From Prevotella sp. (GTDB lineage Bacteria > Bacteroidota > Bacteroidia > Bacteroidales > Bacteroidaceae), in the NCBI GenBank assembly GCA_017458225.1, contig JAFTFX010000013.1:62001-126000 (forward strand): DNA of 64,000 nucleotides, given 5' to 3'. Under the pieces are notes generated by a model. The model saw only the letters and a list, made by a program, of their open reading frames with translations. It made no database searches and had not been told where the DNA came from. A program made the translations under genes and the position numbers. Of the stretch, positions 1-8,168 are shown in pieces; within the stretch, counting starts at the first letter, position 1; each line of letters starts with the position of its first letter.

Positions 1-173
1 ATACGTCCGGGCACCTTGCTTGACACACGATATTCTGACACTTCCACCTGTCCTTGTATGATTTCGGGATCACGCCCCAAAGCAAAAAAGCCTATCAAGC
101 CCATCAATAAGACCACAGTTACAAATCCTAAGATTGCATACAGGATGCTTTTATGCTGTGTTTTTGCTGACAT
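1..173 (-). CDS. HlyD/EmrA-type membrane fusion protein, N-terminal part (runs off window)
   Basis: Only the first 57 codons are present; the gene continues past position 1. The start is the ATG at 173. A short cytoplasmic tail (MSAKTQHKSILYA) is followed by one hydrophobic segment (about residues 11-31). Then comes a periplasmic beginning, with GQVEVSEYRVSSKVPGR at residues 41-57, the usual opening of the biotinyl-lipoyl-like region of HlyD/EmrA adaptors (family knowledge). Such adaptors link an inner-membrane pump to a TolC channel. The gene lies 56 bp downstream of tolC on the same strand, so it is probably the third gene of the efflux operon. The pump gene would be expected beyond the window edge (inference). 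Confidence 0.85.
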   Translation of the reverse strand, partial: MSAKTQHKSILYAILGFVTVVLLMGLIGFFALGRDPEIIQGQVEVSEYRVSSKVPGR

Positions 174-229
174 AGTTGTATTCTATTTATGATTTACTAT
201 TTTCTGTTTACGATTCTCTTGCTGCGAAA

Positions 230-1681
230 TCAATATTTCAAAGTACCCAGCGATTTCTCAAGATCCACCTGACTCAATTTCATATTGATCTCGGCATCAA
301 TCTGCTGCGACTTAGCCTGCAGCCAGGCTGTCTGTGCCTCCATCACGGTTGTAGGTGTGGCAACGCCTTCACTGAATCCGAGGTTAGCCATTCGCAGGTT
401 CTCGTCAGCCTTTTTGACACTGGCATTCGCCATCGCCAGCCGTTTCTGGGCCTCATCCACACGATAGGCATTCTGGCTCACCTGCAGTTCAATCTTTTCG
501 CGAGCTTCCTCCAATTCCAGCGAGGCAATGGCCGTTGCTCCTTTCGAAGCACGCACTTTGTACATCACGTCGCCCCAGTTCCAGATGGGCACACGCACCA
601 GCACACCTACATTCCAGAAACCGTTGAATTTTCTCTCAAAGCCGTTCAACACGCTGGGATTACTGATGGTATAGCCGCCCATGAGGGCCACCATAGGCAG
701 ATTGCCAGCCTTCAGCAGTTTCGTTGCCTGCTTACTGATAGCCACTGTGTTGTCCAGCATTTTCAGTTCAGGGCGGTTCTCAATAGCTGTCGCTACATCC
801 GGTCTTGCCTGATAGGTCGCCACGTCCAAGTTCTCAGCATCCTCATCGGCCAGCGTGACGGGGTCGTTCATAGGCAGTCCAATCATCTGACAGAGCAGCA
901 TGCGCGAGAGTACCAGGCCGTCGTTCACCTGTTGAACGGTCATCTCGGCCTCGTTCACTTTCACACTGACGCTCAGTCCGTCGCTTTTCGTAGCCACGCC
1001 CTCCTCTATCATGCGCTGCACATCGCCTTCCAGTTTTTTCACAACGGCCAAATAGCTCTCGGCCAACCGTTTCTTGTGTTTCAGCGACACCACCTGCCAA
1101 TAGGTCTTGTCAACGGAGTAGATAATCTCCTGCCGTTTAGAATCGGCTGTATTCCGGGCCATTTCCTCTCCAAGATCGGCCATCTTGTTCATCGCAACGA
1201 TACTGCCGCCCATGAACACAGGCTGTACGGCCATCACCGAACCGGCCCATATATGACGAGTGTCGGTCTTGAAAGCATCAACAATTTTCTGTCCTTCAGC
1301 ATTGAGCAACATTGACATTCCCGTACTCACAGGAATTCCAGTCAGTGCAGCCAGACCAGCAAAACTGTCGCCTAGTCCTGACAAAGTCGTCTTCTGTTCG
1401 CTGTTCAGCAAGGAGATTTCTTCACTCGTGAACTGATACGTACCGACAGCCGACACATGCGGCAGATATTTGGTGCGCGCCGACTTGCGGATATTTTTTG
1501 CCACGTCCTGCTTCAACTCCGAGACATTCATCTGTTTGTTGTTGCGCAGCGCCATAGCCCGGCAACTGTCAAGCGACAGCATCTGCTGTGCTCCTGCCTG
1601 CAGGCTTATAGCCAGAAGAGCCGCAATGAAAGGCACCTTCCTCCAGTTTCTTGCATGGCTCAACCTAAAATATTTTTCCAT
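230..1681 (-). CDS. TolC family outer membrane efflux protein
   Basis: 483 aa, the normal length for a TolC-family outer-membrane channel. A signal peptide is visible (positively charged start, then a hydrophobic stretch ending LQAGAQ). The body has the duplicated architecture of the family: long helical segments rich in Ala, Gln, Lys and Glu alternate with strand segments, for example YLPHVSAVGTYQFTS and GNLPMVALMGGYTISNP at the start of the two halves. It probably provides the outer-membrane exit duct for the pump whose adaptor follows 56 bp downstream. It starts 2 bp after the coiled-coil gene at 1684-2553, so all three are likely co-transcribed from the promoter at 2583-2613. The substrate cannot be read from the sequence. 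Confidence 0.93.
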   Translation of the reverse strand: MEKYFRLSHARNWRKVPFIAALLAISLQAGAQQMLSLDSCRAMALRNNKQMNVSELKQDVAKNIRKSARTKYLPHVSAVGTYQFTSEEISLLNSEQKTTLSGLGDSFAGLAALTGIPVSTGMSMLLNAEGQKIVDAFKTDTRHIWAGSVMAVQPVFMGGSIVAMNKMADLGEEMARNTADSKRQEIIYSVDKTYWQVVSLKHKKRLAESYLAVVKKLEGDVQRMIEEGVATKSDGLSVSVKVNEAEMTVQQVNDGLVLSRMLLCQMIGLPMNDPVTLADEDAENLDVATYQARPDVATAIENRPELKMLDNTVAISKQATKLLKAGNLPMVALMGGYTISNPSVLNGFERKFNGFWNVGVLVRVPIWNWGDVMYKVRASKGATAIASLELEEAREKIELQVSQNAYRVDEAQKRLAMANASVKKADENLRMANLGFSEGVATPTTVMEAQTAWLQAKSQQIDAEINMKLSQVDLEKSLGTLKY

Positions 1682-1683
1682 AT

Positions 1684-2553
1684 TTATTTAAAGGTAAAGG
1701 TCTTCGTACCAATCATGTTGCCCTCCGAGAAGATGCTGACGCGATATTCACCAGCAGCCAGGAACTCGTTCACATTCCAATAGGTTGTGACCGCTGTCTC
1801 CTCGCCTGAATACTCAATACCTTTCTTCATCGAATATTCTATCTGGCGGTCTTCAAAGTCGAACACACCGCCATTCAAGACATTGCCGTTAGGTGTCTGG
1901 ATGCGTACATAGATAGTGCGCACGCCATTGGAGGCCGTCACATTCTTGGCAATGGTGAAGTTCACCTGTATCTGCTTGCAGTCCTTCATCTTCTTGGCGG
2001 GCTTGTTGCGCTTGTTCAGTGGGGTCATGGTGATGCCTGTTGCATCCAACTGGGCGGCAATGGCTACCTTCTCGCTCAGCGTGGCTTTCTCTGAGGCCAG
2101 TCCTTCTATCTCACGATTGCTGGCAGCCAGTTCGTCACGGATATGCAGGTTCTCACTGCGCAGAGTCTCGTTCACCTGGTTCAGCGAGTCCACCTGACGG
2201 ATATAGGAGCGCAGCACTTCGCGCACCGTTGCCAGTTCTTTCTTCAGTCGGGCTATTTCGCGGGCATCGGCAGCTTTTGTCTGCTTCAGTTCCTCCAGCA
2301 ACTGCTGGGTACGAAGCTGTTCACGAGTGAGCTGTGCCACAATGGAGTCGTTGTTGATCTGCGTCATCATCTCGCTATACTGCATAGTGAAACGCTCGTA
2401 CTCGTTCTCCATTTCCTGCTTGTCCAGTTCAGCCAGTTCTTGCATTTCCTGGTTCACCTGCTTTTGCTGTTGCAGGTTCAAAAACAGCCATACGGCAACA
2501 CCTGCCAAAACGACTACGGCTGCCACTGCTATTGTTATCCAACTTTTCTTCAT
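1684..2553 (-). CDS. Membrane-anchored coiled-coil protein of unknown function
   Basis: 289 aa. An N-terminal transmembrane helix (about residues 7-27, AVAAVVVLAGVAVWLFL) is followed by a long heptad-like Glu/Gln/Leu coiled coil (about 30-175). A C-terminal beta-rich domain (about 185-289) contains a conserved-looking core around FTIAKNVTASNGVRTIYVR. The product is probably periplasmic and anchored in the inner membrane. It is the first gene of the tolC-hlyD operon, with only 2 bp to tolC and a canonical promoter directly upstream, so a role in the same envelope process is plausible. No named family can be assigned with certainty. Confidence 0.75.
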   Translation of the reverse strand: MKKSWITIAVAAVVVLAGVAVWLFLNLQQQKQVNQEMQELAELDKQEMENEYERFTMQYSEMMTQINNDSIVAQLTREQLRTQQLLEELKQTKAADAREIARLKKELATVREVLRSYIRQVDSLNQVNETLRSENLHIRDELAASNREIEGLASEKATLSEKVAIAAQLDATGITMTPLNKRNKPAKKMKDCKQIQVNFTIAKNVTASNGVRTIYVRIQTPNGNVLNGGVFDFEDRQIEYSMKKGIEYSGEETAVTTYWNVNEFLAAGEYRVSIFSEGNMIGTKTFTFK

Positions 2554-2582
2554 GTCTTGACTTTATCGATAAAATGTGAGTG

Positions 2583-2613
2583 CAAAAGTACAAGTTTTAT
2601 ACGAAACAACAAA
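2583..2613 (-). promoter_or_regulatory. Bacteroidota-type promoter of the efflux operon
   Basis: On the minus strand, TTTG (2610-2613), a 19-bp spacer and TACTTTTG (2583-2590). This matches the -33/-7 consensus of the Bacteroidota primary sigma factor. It lies 30 bp upstream of the ATG at 2553 and is divergent from the cyd promoter. Confidence 0.8.
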
Positions 2614-2629
2614 TAAATGTTACATTTTT

Positions 2630-2661
2630 TTTGGAAGTTTCAAGGAAATGGCCTATCTTTG
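2630..2661 (+). promoter_or_regulatory. Bacteroidota-type promoter of the DUF4492-cydAB operon
   Basis: TTTG (2630-2633), a 20-bp spacer and TATCTTTG (2654-2661), 22 bp before the ATG at 2684. It is divergent from the efflux promoter; only 16 bp separate the two -33 boxes, so a regulator bound there could affect both directions (inference). Confidence 0.85.
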
Positions 2662-2683
2662 CGAAGTATTTAACTAAGAATCT

Positions 2684-2899
2684 ATGTCAAAAAACAGCTT
2701 CCTCTATCGTGTATTCGATTTGTACTATGATGGCTTTCGCCACATGACTCTGGGGAAAACGCTTTGGACGGTCATTCTCATCAAGCTGTTCATCATCTTT
2801 GCGATACTAAAAGTATTCTTCTTTCCCGACTATATTGGGCAGCACGCCCAAGAAGGCGAGGAAGCCGAGTTTGTTGCCAATCAGTTAATAAAACAATAA
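2684..2899 (+). CDS. DUF4492 small membrane protein
   Basis: 71 aa with one transmembrane segment (about residues 27-45, TVILIKLFIIFAILKVFFF). The opening FLYRVFDLYYDGFRHMTLGKTLW is what DUF4492 proteins look like. In Bacteroidota this small gene typically precedes cydAB (family knowledge). Here it lies 6 bp before cydA under a shared promoter. It may be an accessory subunit or assembly factor of the bd oxidase, comparable in position and size to CydX-like proteins of other phyla; that role is inference. Confidence 0.9.
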   Translation: MSKNSFLYRVFDLYYDGFRHMTLGKTLWTVILIKLFIIFAILKVFFFPDYIGQHAQEGEEAEFVANQLIKQ

Positions 2900-2905
2900 C
2901 CGCTT

Positions 2906-4546
2906 ATGCAAAACATCTTTTTAACCATTGATGCCGGAACCATTGACTGGAGCCGCGCACAGTTTGCCCTTACGGCCATCTACCACTGGCTGTTTGTGCC
3001 TTTGACTCTCGGTCTTGCCGTCATCATGGGCATTGCCGAAACCTGCTTCTATCGTACCAAGAAACGTTTTTGGAAAGACACGGCCAAGTTCTGGCAGAAA
3101 TTGTTCGGCATCAATTTTGCTATGGGTGTGGCCACAGGCATCATTCTTGAGTTTGAGTTTGGCACCAACTGGTCGAACTACTCTTGGTTCGTGGGCGACA
3201 TCTTCGGTGCTCCACTGGCCATTGAGGGCATTCTGGCCTTTTTCATGGAGAGCACCTTTGTCGCTGTGATGTTTTTCGGATGGAAGAAGGTGTCGCCGGG
3301 CTTCCACCTTGCTTCCACCTGGCTCACCGGACTGGGTGCCACCATCTCCGCCTGGTGGATTCTGGTGGCTAATGCCTGGATGCAATATCCTGTGGGCTGC
3401 GAGTTCAATCCTGACACCATGCGCCACGAGATGGTAGACTTCCTGGCTGTGGCTTTCTCACCTTTCGCTGTCGGCAAGTTCTGCCACACGGTCATTTCCA
3501 GCTGGATCATCGGTGCAGTGTTTGTGGTAGCCGTCAGCAGTTGGTATCTGCTGAAGAAACGCGAACAGAAACTGGCTACTGAGAGCATCAAGATTGCTTC
3601 AATTGTAGGTCTGATAGCTGCCTTGGGTGCAGCCTTCACCGGCCATATCTCAGGCCAGCAGGTAGCTCAGGTGCAGCCCATGAAACTGGCTGCCATGGAG
3701 GCCCTCTACAATGGCGGTACCGATCAAGGACTGACGGCCATTGCCTGGGTGAACCCGTTGAAACAGCCCGACTATGAGAACGAAGAGGCTGCCGCCCTGA
3801 AGATCGACATGCCCTACGCCCTCTCTATCATGGCCACCAACGATCCTCACGGCTATGTACCCGGCATCAACGACCTGCTGAACGGCTACACACGTCCCGA
3901 CGGCACGCAGGAGCCCTCTGTAGAAGAAAAGATGGAGCGTGGCCGCATAGCCATCCAAGCCTTGGCCGACTACCGTAAGGCGAAGGCTGAAGGTGCCAGC
4001 GACTCTTCACTCGTCAGCCTTCACTCTTCACTCAAAGAGAATATGCCCTACTTCGGCTATGGCTACATACGTGACAGAAGCGAGGTGGTACCCTTTGTGC
4101 CCGTCAACTTCTGGGCATTCCGCATCATGGTTGGTTTGGGCTGTGTGTTCATTCTGTTCTTTGCCGTGCTGACCATTCTGTCGTTCAGAATACCCTATCT
4201 GTCCATCATCGCCCGTCGTTTGCTGTCCACCATCGGTGTGCTGCCCGAAACAGCCAGCGACAGCAACGGTATGGAGAACTTGCCTGCCTGGCACTACTGG
4301 CTGGCTATCATTCTGGTACCTTTGGCCTATATTGCCAGCGAGAGCGGCTGGCTGGTTGCCGAGTTTGGCCGTCAGCCCTGGACCATTCAGGACATGCTGC
4401 CCACTTGGGTGGCCGTCAGCGACCTGCACTCTTCGAGCGTAGCCCTCACCTTCATCATCTTCCTGATTCTCTTCACCACCATGCTGGCTGTTGAGATTGG
4501 CATCCTGCTGAAGCAGATCAAGAAAGGCCCCAGCGCAAGTTTATAG
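2906..4546 (+). CDS. cydA: Cytochrome bd quinol oxidase subunit I
   Basis: 546 aa. Reduces O2 to water with electrons from quinol in the cytoplasmic membrane and carries the three haems. Visible family features: His27 in RAQFALTAIYHWLFVP near the N-terminus (haem ligand position), several long hydrophobic helices, an extended loop between about residues 250 and 400 containing PYALSIMATNDPHGYVPG, and GRQPW at about residue 490. A short 7-bp repeat tract (4006-4033) encodes DSSLVSLHSSL inside the loop and looks like an added segment. It sits 6 bp after the DUF4492 gene and 23 bp before cydB. High oxygen affinity is expected for a bd oxidase, which suits a microaerotolerant anaerobe. Confidence 0.97.
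   Translation: MQNIFLTIDAGTIDWSRAQFALTAIYHWLFVPLTLGLAVIMGIAETCFYRTKKRFWKDTAKFWQKLFGINFAMGVATGIILEFEFGTNWSNYSWFVGDIFGAPLAIEGILAFFMESTFVAVMFFGWKKVSPGFHLASTWLTGLGATISAWWILVANAWMQYPVGCEFNPDTMRHEMVDFLAVAFSPFAVGKFCHTVISSWIIGAVFVVAVSSWYLLKKREQKLATESIKIASIVGLIAALGAAFTGHISGQQVAQVQPMKLAAMEALYNGGTDQGLTAIAWVNPLKQPDYENEEAAALKIDMPYALSIMATNDPHGYVPGINDLLNGYTRPDGTQEPSVEEKMERGRIAIQALADYRKAKAEGASDSSLVSLHSSLKENMPYFGYGYIRDRSEVVPFVPVNFWAFRIMVGLGCVFILFFAVLTILSFRIPYLSIIARRLLSTIGVLPETASDSNGMENLPAWHYWLAIILVPLAYIASESGWLVAEFGRQPWTIQDMLPTWVAVSDLHSSSVALTFIIFLILFTTMLAVEIGILLKQIKKGPSASL
4006..4033 (+). repeat. 7-bp tandem repeat inside cydA
   Basis: TTCACTC, GTCAGCC, TTCACTC, TTCACTC in tandem within the Q-loop region of cydA. 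Similar 7-bp tracts (TTCACTR, TTACTAA, TTGACTA) occur at gene edges elsewhere in the window. Confidence 0.7.
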
Positions 4547-4569
4547 TTCACAGTTAATAGTTCACAGTT

Positions 4570-5709
4570 ATGATTACATATTCATTCTTACAACACTACT
4601 GGTGCTTCATCGTTTCACTGTTAGGCGCTATCTTGGTATTCCTGCTCTTTGTTCAGGGAGCCAACTCCTGCATACGTTCACTCGGCTGGACTGAAGAGGG
4701 CCAGCGACTGGTGCTGAACTCCACAGGCCGCAAGTGGGAGTTCACGTTCACCACTCTCGTCACCTTCGGCGGAGCTTTCTTCGCCTCGTTCCCCTTGTTC
4801 TACAGCACCTCGTTTGGCGGAGCCTACTGGCTGTGGATGGCCATTCTGGTCACCTTCGTGCTGCAGGCCGTCAGCTATGAGTTCCAGCATAAGAGCAAGG
4901 CCTTCCGTTTCTTCCTGGTGCTCAACGGCCTGTTGGGCCCGTTTCTGCTGGGTGCAGCTGTTGCAACCTTCTTCGAGGGAAGCAACTTCATCATCGAGAA
5001 GAGCAACCTCATCGACCCGTCGGCTCTCACTCCCGTCATCAGCCACTGGGCCAACGCCTCCCACGGTCTCGATGCACTGCTCAACCCCTGGGTGGTCATC
5101 TTCGGATTGGCCGTGATGTTCCTTGCTCGCACGCTGGGCATCCTCTACGTCATCAACAACGTGAATGACGAGGACATCCGCTCGCGCGGCTCAGTACGTC
5201 TCATCGGAGCCGCCGTTCCCTTCGTACTGCTCTTCGTGGCCTACCTTGTCCACCTGCTGCTGAAGGACGGTTATGCCTACACCGACGATGGAGTCATCTA
5301 CATGGAGCCCTACAAGTACTTCTACAACCTGATTGAAATGTGGCCCCTCCTTATACTATTAATAATAGGTGTAGTGCTCGTACTCTTTGGCATCGGCATC
5401 GAACTGCTGCGCGGAAGCAAATCCTTCACGCTTGCAGGCATCTGGCCTGCCGGCATCGGCACCGTGCTCACCGTGCTGGCATTGCTGCTCTGCTCGGCAT
5501 GGAACCACACGGCCTACTACCCCTCCACAGCCGACCTGCAATCGTCGCTCACGCTGGCCAACTCGTGCAGCAGCGAGTTCACCCTGCGCACCATGTTCTA
5601 CGTTTCGTTCCTGGTGCCCTTCGTGCTGGCCTACATTGTCTATTGCTGGCGCAAGATAGATGCCAAGAAACTCGATCGTGAAGAGCTGCAGAACGACCAC
5701 GCCTATTGA
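4570..5709 (+). CDS. cydB: Cytochrome bd quinol oxidase subunit II
   Basis: 379 aa, the usual size of CydB, with eight or nine hydrophobic helices. It carries family-type segments such as LVQGANSCIR-like FVQGANSCIRSLGW in the first helix-loop and TLGILYVINNVND in the middle. It forms the heterodimer with CydA in the cytoplasmic membrane. It lies 23 bp downstream of cydA; the spacer holds an imperfect 14-bp duplication (agttcacagtta, twice). No separate promoter is seen, so it belongs to the DUF4492-cydA-cydB operon. Confidence 0.96.
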   Translation: MITYSFLQHYWCFIVSLLGAILVFLLFVQGANSCIRSLGWTEEGQRLVLNSTGRKWEFTFTTLVTFGGAFFASFPLFYSTSFGGAYWLWMAILVTFVLQAVSYEFQHKSKAFRFFLVLNGLLGPFLLGAAVATFFEGSNFIIEKSNLIDPSALTPVISHWANASHGLDALLNPWVVIFGLAVMFLARTLGILYVINNVNDEDIRSRGSVRLIGAAVPFVLLFVAYLVHLLLKDGYAYTDDGVIYMEPYKYFYNLIEMWPLLILLIIGVVLVLFGIGIELLRGSKSFTLAGIWPAGIGTVLTVLALLLCSAWNHTAYYPSTADLQSSLTLANSCSSEFTLRTMFYVSFLVPFVLAYIVYCWRKIDAKKLDREELQNDHAY

Positions 5710-5793
5710 CCGATTGGCTTGAGACAGGTCAAGAAATCGACCGTGTTCGCGCACAAATAACAAAATAGTAAGCATTCGATTCCAAATTTCTTC

Positions 5794-5801
5794 ATAACTT
5801 T
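5794..5801 (+). promoter_or_regulatory. Putative -7 box for the SLT protein gene
   Basis: TAACTTTG fits TAnnTTTG and lies 56 bp before the ATG at 5858; no good -33 TTTG is seen at the right distance. The leader contains a perfect 8-bp stem (CTTTCTCG/CGAGAAAG, 5825-5843). Confidence 0.5.
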
Positions 5802-5857
5802 GCACCGAAATCAGCGGATAACACCTTTCTCGCGACGAGAAAGTCAATATAAAGCTT

Positions 5858-6295
5858 ATGAAGAATTTAGTGAAGAATGCATGCTTGAGCCTGACATTTC
5901 TGTCACTGATTCCGACGACAGCCGCTGCTGTCAGCAAAGGAAACCAGAGCTCAGCATCGTTTGATTGGTCATCTGTTATAGAGGCCATCATTCAGGTAGA
6001 AAGCGAAGGAAATCCGCGCGCCGTGAGTGGGAACTCGGTAGGTGCGATGCAAATCACTCCCATCCTCGTGAAGGAATGCAACGCTATTCTGAAGAAGCGT
6101 AAGAGTGACAAGCGATTCACGATGAACGACCGCTACAGCGTCGAGAAGTCGAAAGAGATGTTCCTTCTGATCCAGTCGCAGCACAACAAGGCGAACAATG
6201 TAGAGAAAGCAATTCGTTCGTGGAATGGCGGTCCCCGTTACTCAGTGAGAGCCACCAACAAGTATTATACAAAGGTGATGCGACACCTCAAATAA
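5858..6295 (+). CDS. Small secreted lytic transglycosylase-like (SLT domain) protein
   Basis: 145 aa. A signal peptide (to about residue 24, ending TTAAA) precedes a compact SLT/lysozyme-like fold. VIEAIIQVESEGNPRAVS contains the catalytic-type Glu in the ES motif (about residue 49), followed by NSVGAMQITP, the GxMQ(I/L)xP block of the family, and a C-terminal AIRSWNGGPRY. These enzymes cleave the MurNAc-GlcNAc bond of peptidoglycan non-hydrolytically. It is short compared with multidomain MltC/MltD enzymes and lacks LysM domains. It has its own promoter and a terminator (6329-6366). Confidence 0.85.
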   Translation: MKNLVKNACLSLTFLSLIPTTAAAVSKGNQSSASFDWSSVIEAIIQVESEGNPRAVSGNSVGAMQITPILVKECNAILKKRKSDKRFTMNDRYSVEKSKEMFLLIQSQHNKANNVEKAIRSWNGGPRYSVRATNKYYTKVMRHLK

Positions 6296-6328
6296 GCATA
6301 GAGATGTTTAATTGACTAATAGAAAAAT

Positions 6329-6366
6329 CGATTGCCGATGCCGCAAGGCCCGACAATCGTTTTTTT
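6329..6366 (+). terminator. Rho-independent terminator
   Basis: Stem CGATTG (6329-6334) with CAATCG (6354-6359), extended by further GC pairs around the loop, followed by a run of seven T (6360-6366). It follows the SLT gene by 34 bp and converges on asnA; an A-run upstream makes it potentially bidirectional. Confidence 0.8.
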
Positions 6367-6415
6367 AGTATGGCATCTGTCTAAACACAGCGGTAGCTGC
6401 TTATAGAGAAAAAAA

Positions 6416-7453
6416 TCAGATGAGAGGCATGCCCAGTTCACGGCAACGGCGACGCATGTCGTCGGGCCAGATGCTGGCCTGTATTTCGCCGATGTGGGCT
6501 TTCTGCAACAACACCATGCAGAGACGGCTCTGACCAATACCGCCACCAATGGAGAGGGGCAGACGGTCGCCCAGCAACTGCTGGTGGAAATAGAGATGCT
6601 GGCGCTGCTCCTGATGGGCCAGCTGCAGTTGGCGTAGCAGCGAGTCCTTATCGACACGGATGCCCATTGACGAGAGCTCGAACGAACGGCCCAACACGGG
6701 ATACCAGATCAGGATGTCGCCATTAAGGCCCTTGCGACCGTCTTCGGCCACCGTCGACCAGTCATCGTAGTCGGGGGCGCGACCGTCGTGTTTCTCGCCA
6801 TTGGAGAGTTCGCCGCCAATGCCAATGATAAACACAGCACCGTATTTTTCACAGATGGCATCCTCGCGTTCCTTCGGCGACTTGTCAGGATACATCTGCA
6901 ACAGTTCCTCTGAATGAATAAAATGGATTTTTTCGGGCAAGAAAGGCTTCAGCTGCGAATAGGTCTCGCACACCAGATACTCCGTGCGGCGAATGGCTGC
7001 ATAGATGCGCTCCACAATGTTTTTCAAAAAGGCCACGGTGCGGTCTTCGCGGCCAATGACGGCTTCCCAGTCCCACTGGTCGACATAGAGCGAATGCAGA
7101 TTGTCGAGTTCTTCGTCGGCACGGATGGCATTCATGTCGGTATAAATGCCGTAGCCGCGCTCTATCTGGTATTCAGCCAACGAGAGGCGCTTCCATTTTG
7201 CCAACGAGTGCACCACCTCGGCACGGGCATCGCCCAAGTCCTTGACGGGAAACGTGACGGCACGCTCCACACCGTTCAGATCGTCGTTGATACCCAGACC
7301 TTGCAGTACAAAGAGCGGTGCGGTGACACGGCGCAACCGAAGTTCGGTGCTGAGGTTCTGCTGGAAAAACTCCTTAATCAGTTTGATACCCTGCTCAGTC
7401 TGTTTGGTGTCCAACAGCTGCTGATAGCCTTTCGGCTCAATCAATTTACTCAT
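6416..7453 (-). CDS. asnA: Aspartate-ammonia ligase (asparagine synthetase A)
   Basis: 345 aa, the normal AsnA length. Makes asparagine from aspartate, ammonia and ATP. It is a class II aminoacyl-tRNA-synthetase-like fold in the cytoplasm. Recognisable blocks: GINDDLNGVERAV near residue 55, the central RADEELDNLHSLYVDQWDWE, and near the C-terminus GGGIGQSRLCMVLLQKAHIGE, a class II motif 3 with its Arg. It is monocistronic, with its own promoter at 7487-7517. Confidence 0.97.
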   Translation of the reverse strand: MSKLIEPKGYQQLLDTKQTEQGIKLIKEFFQQNLSTELRLRRVTAPLFVLQGLGINDDLNGVERAVTFPVKDLGDARAEVVHSLAKWKRLSLAEYQIERGYGIYTDMNAIRADEELDNLHSLYVDQWDWEAVIGREDRTVAFLKNIVERIYAAIRRTEYLVCETYSQLKPFLPEKIHFIHSEELLQMYPDKSPKEREDAICEKYGAVFIIGIGGELSNGEKHDGRAPDYDDWSTVAEDGRKGLNGDILIWYPVLGRSFELSSMGIRVDKDSLLRQLQLAHQEQRQHLYFHQQLLGDRLPLSIGGGIGQSRLCMVLLQKAHIGEIQASIWPDDMRRRCRELGMPLI

Positions 7454-7486
7454 ATCGTTTTGTATTCGCTATTACCAATTTGCGTG

Positions 7487-7517
7487 CAAAGGTAATCATT
7501 ATTTACAAAACAACAAG
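7487..7517 (-). promoter_or_regulatory. Promoter of asnA
   Basis: On the minus strand, CTTG (7514-7517), a 19-bp spacer and TACCTTTG (7487-7494), 33 bp before the asnA ATG. Confidence 0.7.
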
Positions 7518-7537
7518 CATTTTACCAAACAATTTTA

Positions 7538-7575
7538 CAAAATGAAAGCAAAATTATTGATTTGCTTTCATTTTG
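7538..7575 (-). terminator. Perfect 15-bp hairpin downstream of the metal-uptake operon
   Basis: CAAAATGAAAGCAAA (7538-7552) and its exact complement (7561-7575) around an 8-nt loop, 31 bp after the stop of the DUF4625 gene. The stem is AT-rich and lacks a clean U-run, so it could be a terminator, an mRNA-end stabiliser or a protein-binding palindrome. Confidence 0.5.
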
Positions 7576-7606
7576 AATACCATTTCAGGTCATCACCTCT
7601 CATCTA

Positions 7607-8131
7607 TTATTCCTCAATGATGATGGCAATGGCTTTCAGCTGCTGCCAGCCGGCACGGTCGGTCAGCCGGATCATGAAGTGATAGTCGCCTTCAGCAATG
7701 TCTATGGGTATCGCAATGTTGACATGTGCCTCATAGTGGCGCTGGCCTACGGGAATCTCGAAACTCTCGTTGTACACCCAGTGTTGTTCGCCAGCCTCGT
7801 GCTCATGCTCTTCCTCATGGTCATGGGTACACTCGCCGCCTTCATGGTCGTGGTCGTTGCCCTCGGTGCTATGACTGTGGTGGTCGCTGTTGTCGTGTAT
7901 CTCGATGTTATAGCTGCCCAGTTCCATATCGTCCTCAAACACATAGCGGAAAGGAATGGTGTCGCCACGATGATACATCTGGCAGTTCACAGGATTGGCC
8001 ACGATGCCAATGTCAGTAATCACAGGGTTCGTCTCGTCCTTATCGTCTTTACTGCATGATGCCACGACGGCAATGGTCGTCAGAGCCATCAGCAGACTCA
8101 CTAATCTTATTTTATTAAAAAGGTATTTCAT
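7607..8131 (-). CDS. DUF4625 lipoprotein with His-rich metal-binding loop
   Basis: 174 aa from the ATG at 8131; the frame also opens at a TTG two codons upstream, which is less likely. It has a lipoprotein signal peptide with lipobox VVASC at about residue 26. The beta-sandwich body resembles DUF4625, ending with DYHFMIRLTDRAG. Between about residues 78 and 115 is an insertion dense in His, Glu and Asp (HDHEGGECTHDHEEEHEHE), a typical divalent-metal-binding loop. It is the last gene of a three-gene operon behind a TonB receptor, so it may present zinc or a similar ion to the receptor or buffer it at the cell surface (inference). Confidence 0.85.
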   Translation of the reverse strand: MKYLFNKIRLVSLLMALTTIAVVASCSKDDKDETNPVITDIGIVANPVNCQMYHRGDTIPFRYVFEDDMELGSYNIEIHDNSDHHSHSTEGNDHDHEGGECTHDHEEEHEHEAGEQHWVYNESFEIPVGQRHYEAHVNIAIPIDIAEGDYHFMIRLTDRAGWQQLKAIAIIIEE

Positions 8132-8142
8132 ATTCAATTACT

Positions 8143-8168
8143 AATTACTAATTATTAATTACTAATTC
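8143..8168. repeat. 7-bp tandem repeat between lipoprotein and TonB receptor genes
   Basis: TTACTAA repeated about four times (one unit TTATTAA) in the short spacer between the two genes, reaching the stop codon of the receptor gene. Confidence 0.75.
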
